This document shows positions 24,844-33,256 of a DNA stretch of 64,000 nt, one piece after another. Positions within the stretch are counted from its first letter, which is position 1, and each line of letters begins with the position of its first letter. The notes beneath the pieces are model-generated. The model made no database searches and was not told the origin of the DNA. It saw only the letters and a list, made by a program, of their open reading frames with translations. The position numbers and the translations under genes are program-made. Origin of the DNA: JAJEAD01 sp964420925 (GTDB lineage: Bacteria > Pseudomonadota > Gammaproteobacteria > HK1); the NCBI GenBank assembly GCA_964420925.1, contig CAYQVB010000003.1, positions 1 through 64,000 of the forward strand, read 5' to 3'.

Positions 24844-27800
24844 TTACGACCCAAAGGAACCTCGGGGAAAGAGCGGTTTCCACTCTCGGCCGTTCGCCGT
24901 ACCCGTACTCCAGAACACCGGAAGCGTGTTGTTCGGTATTGTATTGTGGAAAGATACAAGGGCACCCATGTTGCCAAAGCCCAACGGGTTCTGTGGGACC
25001 AACTGCTGTCCAATTTGAAGCATAACGTCTTCCGCGAATTTCCTCTCTCCTTCATCCTCGAATATGTTGGCCTCGGGAGCAAAGGCCCTCACCTCGTCAC
25101 CGAAGGTCGTCATGGTGAGAATCTGCACCTGCGAGAATCGTCGTTTGATTTCTTCAATCGCCTCTGGAAACGCCGTCTGCAGGCAGCAAATCATGCGACC
25201 TTTCTCGGCCAGTTCCGAGAATAGTGACTTGTCGAGTAACCAGAGTCGCTCAAGTCCTTTCACTAGCGTGTTTCCGGTCCCAGCAAAGTCGTCTACGATG
25301 ACGAGAATAGGATCATGGTCCAAGTGGCCATGCACCCAAGTGTGCATTCCCTCGACCGCCCCGCACTTGCCCGGACTCATGCGTTTCGCGAGGTCTCGGG
25401 CTGTAGTTGCCCCACTTTTCGTCTCCGAGTCCACATGACCGAGATAGAGGTTGTCCTTCCTTCGTCTGACGATCTGCCATACCCCCTCTCCGACGTCCAA
25501 CCGCCTCGCACTAAGGGAGTCCACCATCTTTGCAAGCCCATTGACACTCGCCCCCTCGTTGACGAATCCCTTCTCCACAAGGCGCTTCAGCAAGAGAAAC
25601 GCCACTTCAATTCGCCCATCGTCATCAAACTGGCGCAGCCATCGACGGACTTCCGCTACGTCCTTCTGCCGCCCCAAGTAAACAAGACGTTCCGAAACGG
25701 AGAGGAGGTCGTCCTCTTCAATCGGAAAGGTCGAGGACTCCACCACTTCAAACGACGTGGGCACCTTAAGCACGCCCTCAGCCGCCCGGTCTTCCTTGAA
25801 AGACCTCCACATCGGTAGCAGTTCCGCTTCGCCATTCTCGAGCAACCAATCACGGAATACCGGAAGTTCCAACTCCATACCCTCCGCTCCGCCACTCTGC
25901 CGGGACAACACACGCCGATGTCGCAAACCGCTTTCCGCCTCCCGGAGATCCTGTGTCGGCAGTCGTTCGTGCGGTTCCAATCCAAGCTGTATCTGGGCAT
26001 CTACGAGGTCATCGACCGACTCGTATCCGCCCGAACCGAGAGTTGCAACGCAGGCCAGGAAGAGGCAGTTGTCGGCCACCGAACGCCTCTTGTCGCCGGG
26101 GTCCAGGACCGGTACGTCCTCCCAGAAGTGGGCAAAATTGGTAGGCCCCAGCTCTCGGACAAGGCTACGACGCACGTATTCGAAGTCACTAAGTCCCACG
26201 AAAGTCCGTCGTTCCTGGGCACAGCGTCGGAATACCTTTCCAGCGACCAAGTGCATGTAGAATGGGTTGCCTCGACAATAATCAACAATACACCTGACGG
26301 CGTCCGACTCGTACTCGATTTTCCCCGACACCGGTTCCGTAATGAGCGCCTCGCAGTCCGCCTCCACTTCAATCCGATCCAGCGAACTATTGACCCACTT
26401 GTTCAGATCTGCAGAGTGACTTCGATAGATTGTATTCATTCGCTCGCTACCAACGAACATGAATGTCAGACCGACTTCGGAGAGGGAGCGTAGAGCCTTA
26501 ACAAACTGTTTCCCACGCTCTCCGAGATAGAATGCGGGATTTAGATCGTCAAACTCATCGACTATTACCAGCATCTTCCTGCCATCGTCTCGAACCAACA
26601 ATTCTACAAACGGGACGAGTCGTCCCAGTCCGGCACGGAACTCCTCCTCCCCCGGCACGTCACGCGCAAGACTCAGTGCTCCTATAAGGCGGGTCGCCAC
26701 CGTGTGTGCAAGCTGACCCTCATGCAACGACACCAGCTCCCCCATCCTCAAGACGATACACACGATATCCTTTCGTCGATTCAGGTTGCTCGCCAAAACC
26801 TGAATCACCGAGGTCTTTCCGACCCGCTTCTGGCCCCAAAGAAAGGTCGACGTCTCGTTCGACACATGGAGTTCAAGGTCTGCAAGTACCGAGTCACGGC
26901 CGTATAAATTTCGCTTTTCACGAATTGGATTGATTGCATAGGGAGGACTCGTGAGCAGACCGTCCCAATCCGGCTGCGTCCGTTGCTGCTCGAACTTCAG
27001 TCCCTGCTCGAATCTCAAAGTCCTTCCAGTTATTGTTTCACACTCCAACGTAGTCGTGAGGTTGACTGTTCTCTCTTCTGGCGCATTACTCAGTCTGAAG
27101 CGAACCAATCGCTCCGTACGGGGCGGAAGATCGAATGGGGCCGGCGGCTCCGATACCGAAAGAGACGCGGAGCCCTCCAGCTCTCCCGGTCGAACACGCA
27201 CCGCGTGCGCCGTTCCTTCTCCATCATTTGTGACACGCGCAGGGAATACGACCTCGCTATCCCCTCTCTCCAAGTCGAGTTTGAACGTGCCACCTACGAT
27301 CTGAATCGACGGCGTCATCATCTCTTCGCTCGTCCGCGTCCCTTCCTCGATAAGGTGCGACATGTGCGTCGCTACAGGTTGCAGCACCTTTCGCTGAAGT
27401 CGATGACCCATGCCCTCGTCGAACGAGTCGAATGTCCGTTGCAATTGAGCACGTAAGTCCCGAACACGCCTTGGGATTCGCTCGGCCTCGTGCTTCTCAC
27501 AGCTCTCGCAGAACTTACGGAACAACGTTCCGAGCAACACTTCCACATCGTGGAGCGTCTGTCTTTCCCCCAGGAGTGCGTATGCCTGGTATGCATGGGC
27601 CTGCTTAATGACTTCGGTAGATGGTAGCTTCGCCGACACGGCCGTTGACCGGCAGAATCTATCGACAGACCTTTCCAACGCTGACTGAAGTTCCTGCGTT
27701 TTGGCTGTCGCTGCGCGCAACGTTGCGGCTGGGCTAGTCTTCAAAGGGATACGCAACTGTGACCGCAGCCAGCTCGCAACACGATAGTTTACGTCGCCCA

Positions 27801-28431
27801 TCCTTGCTGGAAGCTTCCGTCCAGCGCTCTCAGTTCTCAATGTCGCATGAACAACAGCTAACGAAAGCAGATCGGGAACAAATCTATCTATATTATTGAG
27901 GAGATCATCGATACTGTCGATCTCCGCATCCACGGGATTGGACGACGCCCATAGGGAGATAATGTTGACGAAAGTTCTCTCTAGATCTCCTTCGTCGACG
28001 GAGGATAGCTGAGTCGCATATGCTTCTCCTACCCCAAGGTTGTCTCCACTTGAACGATACCGGTCAATTAACTCCCGAAACGCTATGGCGTCATCATCTA
28101 ATTCACCAAAATCCTGCTCTCGATCCGTTTCCAATAGGTCCACTTGTTCCGGTGTATTATCTCCGCTCACGTCGACAAGAATGGAGACCGAAGGTCTCGG
28201 TCCGGCCTCGAGTTTCAAAACATTGGGCAAAAGTGCCACAATTTCTTGTATGGAGTTCGCCCCGTAATCTTCCTCTCGGAAGGCACGGTTCGTGCGCTGG
28301 AGTAGGCGATTCTTCAGTACGCTAAGCTCCATTCTCTGCCAGTCGGGCTTTCCCTTTGTCTTGGCGTCCAGGAAAGCTTGTAAGACCAGTTCACGCAGTT
28401 GGTGCTGCTTCGACTCTCTTCTCATCTCCAT
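24844..28431 (-). CDS. LOTUS/OST-HTH - helical - Ig-like - STAND ATPase - phosphoribosyltransferase-like (PRTase-CE) multidomain protein
   Basis: A 1195-residue protein. Residues 8-76 match LOTUS/OST-HTH, an RNA-binding winged helix: QLRELVLQAFLDA at the start, then YGANSIQEIVALLPNVLKLE. Residues 110-370 are mostly helical. Residues 375-480 resemble an Ig-like sandwich. A STAND/AAA-type ATPase follows, with Walker A LWGQKRVGKTS (531-541), Walker B KMLVIVDEFDDL (619-630), FMFVGSERM (657-665) and a winged-helix-like region to about 870. Residues 900-1185 look like the phosphoribosyltransferase effector of conflict systems (PRTase-CE). The PRPP-loop motif is ILVIVDDFAGTGNTL (1042-1056), and the end has GFGNMGALVSFHNT then PNNTLPVFW. 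I infer that nucleic-acid sensing activates an ATP-driven switch to an enzymatic effector. Start: ATG 28431, or 28425, which has better-spaced GAGG. Composition is AT-richer than the flanks. Confidence 0.78.
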   Translation of the reverse strand: MEMRRESKQHQLRELVLQAFLDAKTKGKPDWQRMELSVLKNRLLQRTNRAFREEDYGANSIQEIVALLPNVLKLEAGPRPSVSILVDVSGDNTPEQVDLLETDREQDFGELDDDAIAFRELIDRYRSSGDNLGVGEAYATQLSSVDEGDLERTFVNIISLWASSNPVDAEIDSIDDLLNNIDRFVPDLLSLAVVHATLRTESAGRKLPARMGDVNYRVASWLRSQLRIPLKTSPAATLRAATAKTQELQSALERSVDRFCRSTAVSAKLPSTEVIKQAHAYQAYALLGERQTLHDVEVLLGTLFRKFCESCEKHEAERIPRRVRDLRAQLQRTFDSFDEGMGHRLQRKVLQPVATHMSHLIEEGTRTSEEMMTPSIQIVGGTFKLDLERGDSEVVFPARVTNDGEGTAHAVRVRPGELEGSASLSVSEPPAPFDLPPRTERLVRFRLSNAPEERTVNLTTTLECETITGRTLRFEQGLKFEQQRTQPDWDGLLTSPPYAINPIREKRNLYGRDSVLADLELHVSNETSTFLWGQKRVGKTSVIQVLASNLNRRKDIVCIVLRMGELVSLHEGQLAHTVATRLIGALSLARDVPGEEEFRAGLGRLVPFVELLVRDDGRKMLVIVDEFDDLNPAFYLGERGKQFVKALRSLSEVGLTFMFVGSERMNTIYRSHSADLNKWVNSSLDRIEVEADCEALITEPVSGKIEYESDAVRCIVDYCRGNPFYMHLVAGKVFRRCAQERRTFVGLSDFEYVRRSLVRELGPTNFAHFWEDVPVLDPGDKRRSVADNCLFLACVATLGSGGYESVDDLVDAQIQLGLEPHERLPTQDLREAESGLRHRRVLSRQSGGAEGMELELPVFRDWLLENGEAELLPMWRSFKEDRAAEGVLKVPTSFEVVESSTFPIEEDDLLSVSERLVYLGRQKDVAEVRRWLRQFDDDGRIEVAFLLLKRLVEKGFVNEGASVNGLAKMVDSLSARRLDVGEGVWQIVRRRKDNLYLGHVDSETKSGATTARDLAKRMSPGKCGAVEGMHTWVHGHLDHDPILVIVDDFAGTGNTLVKGLERLWLLDKSLFSELAEKGRMICCLQTAFPEAIEEIKRRFSQVQILTMTTFGDEVRAFAPEANIFEDEGERKFAEDVMLQIGQQLVPQNPLGFGNMGALVSFHNTIPNNTLPVFWSTGTANGREWKPLFPRGSFGS

Positions 28432-28823
28432 TCCTCAATCATTCCACCCGCTTTCACGCTCTGTCGATTGTGCACAATTCGTCGACTGTGGCCGTTGCAC
28501 AATGGGACGGAGTGCAAATGCTCCTATCGTCAAACTGAGTTCATCGGTACTTCCTGGCTGGCTCGATATCCAATGTTCCCGAGTGTCCAGTCGCGTAGGA
28601 AAGATATGGAGCAATAGCGTTCTCTTCAACTAGCAGCGTGCACAATATGGGTCGACTCCAATATATCTGTGCGTCCGGCGTCCGCCCTCCTTACGCTGCT
28701 CGCCGGAATGGCCGTTGAATTCAACATGTAGCTTGGCTGTCGCGGCCTCTGCTGCAGGTTGCAAGACGCGATCTTGGCGGGGGAACAGCGCCCGGCGCAA
28801 GGTATCTTGATGATTCCTTTTCT
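28432..28823. other. 392-base intergenic region upstream of the LOTUS-STAND-PRTase gene
   Basis: No gene seen. The part nearest the large gene is AT-rich and holds repeated TGCACAAT words: 28471-28478, near 28495-28502, and near 28648-28655. This region must contain the promoter of the large gene. The right part returns to the high GC of the chromosome and probably marks the edge of the insert. Confidence 0.6.
28467..28478. promoter_or_regulatory. Perfect 12-bp palindrome, candidate operator
   Basis: ATTGTGCACAAT lies 36 bases upstream of the start of the LOTUS-STAND-PRTase gene. Half-site words recur at about 28.50 and 28.65 kb. The position suits an operator for a dimeric repressor. The regulator is unknown; no repressor gene is adjacent. 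Confidence 0.45.
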
Positions 28824-29378
28824 TCAGGCAAGAACGGCCGGCTCGACGCGGTTGACGGCGACGAGGCGCTGGCGGACGGCGAGGCGGGGGCATCGTTCCA
28901 GACCCTGCTCGTACGCGACCACCTGCAGGCAGGGCGCCACCGCCTCGTAGAGCTCTCCCGGCGCGAGCAGGAAGTCCGGATTCCGGGGTCGCCCTACCCG
29001 CTCGTTGCCGCGCGAGAAGGTCTCGTAGATGAGCGCTCCTTCCGGGGCCACCGCGGCGGCAAGCAGGGGAAGAAGCGGCCGGTAGAGATAGTTGGCGACC
29101 ACCACGCCGCCGAAGCTGCGCCCGGCAAAGGGCCAGCTCCCCTGCTCCAGATCTGCTTGCACGACTTCCACGCTGTTGTCTGTGGAAAGGTCATCCAGGG
29201 CGGAGACGTCCAGGTCCACGCCGACCACCGGATGGCCGCGGGCGCGGAAGTAGCGCAGGTGTCGGCCGTGTCCGCAGGCCACGTCGAGCACCGCCGACCG
29301 GGGCGGCACCAGGTACGCGAAGCGTTGCACCCAGGGCGAGACGGGAACCTCGGGGTCGGCAGGCCGATCGAAGCTCAA
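28824..29378 (-). CDS. Small class I SAM-dependent methyltransferase
   Basis: A 184-residue protein with a Rossmann methyltransferase core: motif I AVLDVACGHGRHLRYF, acidic GVDLD after strand 2, VVQADLEQGSWPF as motif III and a following GALIYETFSRGNE segment. It resembles TehB/UbiE-like small-molecule methyltransferases. The start is TTG, inside the stop of mtaB (TTGA), so the gene is translationally coupled to mtaB and ends that transcript. A GTG or ATG alternative would cut into the fold. The substrate is not predictable. It forms the chromosomal boundary next to the AT-rich insert. Confidence 0.78.
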   Translation of the reverse strand: MSFDRPADPEVPVSPWVQRFAYLVPPRSAVLDVACGHGRHLRYFRARGHPVVGVDLDVSALDDLSTDNSVEVVQADLEQGSWPFAGRSFGGVVVANYLYRPLLPLLAAAVAPEGALIYETFSRGNERVGRPRNPDFLLAPGELYEAVAPCLQVVAYEQGLERCPRLAVRQRLVAVNRVEPAVLA

Positions 29379-30709
29379 CTCCCCTCCCCGCGCGCGATCC
29401 CGCCCAGACGCTGGCCCACCAGCTCTCCCCGCTCGTTCGAGCCTTCGATGCGAACCCGCTCGATCGCCGGCCCCGGCTCTCCCGGGCCGAGGTTCACCTT
29501 GAGATAGTTGTCCGTCCACCCCGAGAGCCACGCCTCGCCGCGAGAGCGTGAGGCTTCCACCACCACCGGCATCACCGCGCCGATGTGCCGTTCCCGAAAG
29601 GCACGGCTCTTCTCCCGGAACAGCCTCTTCAGGGACTGCACCCGGCGCTTCTTGACCTCGCCCGATACCTGGTCGCCGAAGGACTCCGCCTCGGAACCCG
29701 GACGCAGGGAGTAGGTAAAGGGGTGGAGATAGGTAAGGGGCAGGTCCTCGAGCAGGTCGAAGGTGCGTTGGAAGTCGCCGTCGCTCTCTCCCGGGAAGCC
29801 GCAGATGACGTCGGTGCCGATACCGCACTCGGGGATCCCTTCGGCGATCCTCAGGATCAGGGACCGGAAGCGCTCGGAGCTGTAGCGTCGCTGCATTCGG
29901 GCGAGGACGGTGTCGGATCCGCTCTGCATCGGGATATGGAAGTGACGGGCAAATCGGGGCTCTCCCGCCATGAGATCGATGAGCTCCTCCGTCACCGAGG
30001 CGGGCTCGATGGAGCTCAGCCGCAGGCGCTCGAGTCCCGGAGTGTCGAGGAGCCGGCGGAGAAGCTCCGGCAAGGTGAGGCGTCCCGGGGGCAGGTCCAG
30101 CCCGTAGTCGCCCACGTGCACCCCGCTGATGACGATCTCCACGTACCCCGCGTCGACGAGCTGGCGCACTTGATCGAGCACGCTCTGCGCGCTTCGGCTG
30201 CGCGATCGGCCTCTCGTCTGAGGCACGATGCAGAAGGTGCAATTCTCGTTGCAGCCTTCCTGGACCTTCACGAAGGCCCGACTGTGGTCCATCATTTCCG
30301 TGATGGGGACGTCGAGGAAAGTCGTCGCCTCCGATACCGGGGACACCGCCACTCGCGCCTCGGCCGGCTGCACCGATTCCGCCTCGCCCACCACCTGCGC
30401 CCGGTTCGCCGCGCCCACGACCAGCGACACGCCCGGCAGCGCTGCTATCTCTTCGGGGGCCCGCTGCGCATAGCAGCCGGTGACGATGATCTTCGCGCCC
30501 GCGCGTTGCTCGTGCAGGCGCCGTATCGCCTTGCGCGCGCTCGCATCGGCCCGGGCGGTCACGCTGCAGGTATTGACCACGTAGGCCTCCGCTTCGTCGC
30601 TCCAGGGTACGCTGCGCCACCGCCCGGACTCCTCGAAGAGCGTGCGGATCGCCTCGGTGTCGTACTGGTTCAGACGGCAGCCGAAGGTATGGAAGGCCAC
30701 CCGTTTCAT
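29375..30709 (-). CDS. mtaB: tRNA t6A37 methylthiotransferase MtaB
   Basis: A 444-residue radical-SAM methylthiotransferase that converts t6A37 to ms2t6A37 in ANN-decoding tRNAs. The N-terminal UPF0004 domain starts FHTFGCRLNQYDTEAI with Cys residues at GCRLNQ, NTCSVT and TGCYAQ, which ligate the auxiliary cluster. The radical SAM motif is GCNENCTFCIVPQTRG. A C-terminal TRAM-like region follows. HTFGCRLNQYD is the MtaB version, distinct from MiaB and RimO. MKRVAFHTF at 30709 is preferred to an ATG three codons upstream. Confidence 0.92.
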   Translation of the reverse strand: MKRVAFHTFGCRLNQYDTEAIRTLFEESGRWRSVPWSDEAEAYVVNTCSVTARADASARKAIRRLHEQRAGAKIIVTGCYAQRAPEEIAALPGVSLVVGAANRAQVVGEAESVQPAEARVAVSPVSEATTFLDVPITEMMDHSRAFVKVQEGCNENCTFCIVPQTRGRSRSRSAQSVLDQVRQLVDAGYVEIVISGVHVGDYGLDLPPGRLTLPELLRRLLDTPGLERLRLSSIEPASVTEELIDLMAGEPRFARHFHIPMQSGSDTVLARMQRRYSSERFRSLILRIAEGIPECGIGTDVICGFPGESDGDFQRTFDLLEDLPLTYLHPFTYSLRPGSEAESFGDQVSGEVKKRRVQSLKRLFREKSRAFRERHIGAVMPVVVEASRSRGEAWLSGWTDNYLKVNLGPGEPGPAIERVRIEGSNERGELVGQRLGGIARGEGS

Positions 30710-30849
30710 TGCGAGCACATCTCCCCATCACCGGCGGAACGCCGATTCTATCCCGCAACCGAGCTCCCGGGCGGCGCCCTCCCGCGAAGCGTACGGACCG
30801 AAGCGAGTGGCGACGAAAGGGCGAAAAGACGGGGTGGTCTCGGCATCTC

Positions 30850-32208
30850 TCAGTATTCCGGCCGGGGGGCGGGAGCGCGAGGAATCCAGCGGATTTTCCA
30901 TCCCGGCTCGCTTGGTTCCGTCTCGAAGCCCCGACAGATCCACAGGTCCGCGACCGCCGCCAGCCGATCGCCGGCGTAGAGCAGCGGCAGCCGATCCCGC
31001 TCCCAGGGTGGGACGCCATGCTCCTGGAACAGTTTCTTGAGCGTCTGGGACCGGGCGCGCCCGCTGGGTCGGGCGCGTTCCCCGCCGCGACGGAAGCGCA
31101 CGCTCAGGGGGAAGGCGGAGACGCATCGGGCCGAGAGCCCGCTTCCGCAGGCCGCCTCAGCCCGGAGCAGCCCATGCTCCAGCTTCAAGGGAACCCTGAT
31201 GTTTTCCCAGAGATGCACGCGGCGCGGATCGATGGATGGAAGTGGCGCCTGGGCATGCAGGCGCCCGCGGTATCGGCGCAGCTCCGCCCCCGGCCACCGC
31301 AACACCGGCGCGGCATCGCTCCTCGCCCCGATCACTTCTTCGCGGATGCGCCCGAGCTTCCTGCCGTCGGGCGGAGGAAGGCCCCGTTCGGAAATCCAGT
31401 GCCGCAGGGCATTCGCGCTTCGCGCCGCGGTCCAGTCGCGCATGGCGGCGATGGCGAAGGCGCCACTCGCGTCCACCGCCTCCCGGCAGTCGCAGGCGGC
31501 GAGCGCATCGAGAAGGGAGAGGGCCGCGCGCTGATGAGCGGCCACGCGGGACAGCGCGGCCGCCGGGTCCGGCCACCGCCGGCGCAGCACCGGAATGACC
31601 TCCTCTCGCAGAAACCCGCGATCCAGGCGCCGGTCCGAGTTGCTGGGATCGTCGACGCTGGGCAGCGCGTGGCGCTTCGCATAGGCGCGCAGCCACTCGC
31701 GGGACACGTCCAGGAGCGGACGCCACAGCCAGCCGCCGCCGAAGCGCCGGCGAGGCGGGATGCCGGCAAGCCCCGCCGGGCCGCTCCCTCGAAACAAGCG
31801 CATCAGGATCGTCTCCGCGAGGTCTTCCCGGTGGTGGGCGGTGGCGGTGACGGTACCCGGCCCGCTGCCGGCCGCCAGCGCCGCGTAGCGTGCCTGCCTG
31901 GCCGCTTCCTCCGGCCCCTTTCCCCGATGCGGGTCCGGCTGCACGGTCAATGCCTCGAGAGCGATGCCGTGCGTATCGCAGAAGCGGCGGCAGTGCCGCG
32001 CCCAGTCCCCCGATGCCGGATGCAGGCGGTGATCCACGTGCACCGCCTGAAGGCCGAGGGTCCGGGCTTCGGGCACTCGGGACAGGAGGTGCAGGAGCAC
32101 CACCGAATCGGGGCCGCCGCTGTAGGCGACGCGGATTCGGGTCGCATCGAATGACGCGAGCCCGACCTCGAGAGAAGCGATGAGCCGCTCGTCCCCCGCT
32201 TCGCTCAT
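30850..32208 (-). CDS. tilS: tRNA(Ile)-lysidine synthetase TilS
   Basis: A 452-residue ATP-dependent enzyme that converts C34 of the CAU-anticodon tRNA-Ile to lysidine. The N-type pyrophosphatase motif SGGPDS is at residues 30-35, with HVDHRLHPAS and HHREDLAETILMRLFRGS later in the catalytic domain. The C-terminal domains carry FRRGGERARPSGRARSQTLK and FQEHGVPPWERDRLPLLY. It follows accA by 91 bases in the conserved cluster order dnaE-accA-tilS and is probably co-transcribed. Confidence 0.93.
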   Translation of the reverse strand: MSEAGDERLIASLEVGLASFDATRIRVAYSGGPDSVVLLHLLSRVPEARTLGLQAVHVDHRLHPASGDWARHCRRFCDTHGIALEALTVQPDPHRGKGPEEAARQARYAALAAGSGPGTVTATAHHREDLAETILMRLFRGSGPAGLAGIPPRRRFGGGWLWRPLLDVSREWLRAYAKRHALPSVDDPSNSDRRLDRGFLREEVIPVLRRRWPDPAAALSRVAAHQRAALSLLDALAACDCREAVDASGAFAIAAMRDWTAARSANALRHWISERGLPPPDGRKLGRIREEVIGARSDAAPVLRWPGAELRRYRGRLHAQAPLPSIDPRRVHLWENIRVPLKLEHGLLRAEAACGSGLSARCVSAFPLSVRFRRGGERARPSGRARSQTLKKLFQEHGVPPWERDRLPLLYAGDRLAAVADLWICRGFETEPSEPGWKIRWIPRAPAPRPEY

Positions 32209-32299
32209 CAGGTTCCGAAGGGGGGATGCTTCGCGCCGGACCGAGACCGCACTCCGGCCGGTTGGGGGCGGAGACCGCTTCGCCCGCCTGCGGCCACCC

Positions 32300-33256
32300 T
32301 CACTCCTGGAAGCGGCCGATCGCCATCAGGCGTCGATATCTCGCATCGATCATGCCGGGCATGTCCATGCCTTCGAGCACCCGCAGCTCCTCGAGCAGAA
32401 CCCGCTTCAGCTCCCGCGCGCAGGCGTCCACGTCACGATGGGCGCCCCCGACCGGCTCCTCGATGACCCGGTCGATGAGGGCGAGCTGCTTCAGGCGTTC
32501 GGAGGTGATCGCCATCGCCTCCGCCGCCTCCGGGGCCCGCTCCGGGCTTTTCCACAGAATGGAAGCGCAACCTTCGGGGGAAATGACCGAGTAGGTGCTG
32601 TACTGCAGCATCATGATGCGATCCCCGACCCCGATCGCCAGCGCGCCCCCCGAACCTCCCTCTCCGATCACGGTACAGACCAACGGAGTGGACAGGGTCG
32701 CCATCTCGAAGAGATTGCGCGCGATCGCCTCGCTCTGTCCGCGCTCCTCTGCCCCCACGCCCGGATAGGCTCCGGGCGTATCGATGAAGGTCAGCACGGG
32801 CAGTTTGAAGCGGGCGCCGAGGCGCATGAGACGCAGCGCCTTGCGATACCCCTCCGGGCCGGGCATTCCGAAGCGCCGGCCGAGCTTTTCCTTCGTGTTG
32901 CGGCCCTTCTGATGGCCAATCACCACCACCGGACGACCCTCGAGGCGGCAGAGCCCCGCTACCACCGCGGGATCGTCGGCGAAGCTCCGATCCCCGTGCA
33001 GCTCTTCGAAGTCGGTGAAGATTCTTTCGATGTAGTCCAGGGTGTAGGGTCGCTCGGGATGTCTCGCCAACTGCGAGATCTGCCAGGCGGAGAGCTTGGA
33101 GAAGGTCGACTTTGCAAGCTCCAGGCTCTTGCGCTGGAGGCGGGCGATCTCCTCTTCGATGTCGAGACCAGGGTCCGCCTCGACTCGCCGCAGCTCGTCG
33201 ATCTTCGCTTCGAGCTCGGCGATGGGCCGCTCGAAATCGAGGAGGGTACGCTTCAT
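32300..33256 (-). CDS. accA: Acetyl-CoA carboxylase carboxyltransferase subunit alpha
   Basis: A 318-residue AccA, which with AccD transfers carboxyl from biotin to acetyl-CoA to make malonyl-CoA. The family start LDFERPIAELEAKIDELR, the core QKGRNTKEKLGRRFGMPGPE, TFIDTPGAYPGVGAEERGQ and EGGSGGALAIGVGD are all present. The length fits the gammaproteobacterial enzyme. ATG at 33256 overlaps the dnaE stop by four bases (ATGA). Confidence 0.96.
   Translation of the reverse strand: MKRTLLDFERPIAELEAKIDELRRVEADPGLDIEEEIARLQRKSLELAKSTFSKLSAWQISQLARHPERPYTLDYIERIFTDFEELHGDRSFADDPAVVAGLCRLEGRPVVVIGHQKGRNTKEKLGRRFGMPGPEGYRKALRLMRLGARFKLPVLTFIDTPGAYPGVGAEERGQSEAIARNLFEMATLSTPLVCTVIGEGGSGGALAIGVGDRIMMLQYSTYSVISPEGCASILWKSPERAPEAAEAMAITSERLKQLALIDRVIEEPVGGAHRDVDACARELKRVLLEELRVLEGMDMPGMIDARYRRLMAIGRFQE

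Noticed and set aside
24596..25018. Plus-strand frame of 140 codons between the convergent insert genes
   Set aside because: Only the first 37 or so codons look protein-like; the rest overlaps the coding strand of the large gene and has no ribosome-binding site or recognised family.
28824..31019. A 731-codon minus-strand frame spanning mtaB and the small methyltransferase
   Set aside because: Only its last 184 codons are genuine; the rest is an alternative frame of mtaB and tilS sequence. The true start is the TTG overlapping the mtaB stop.
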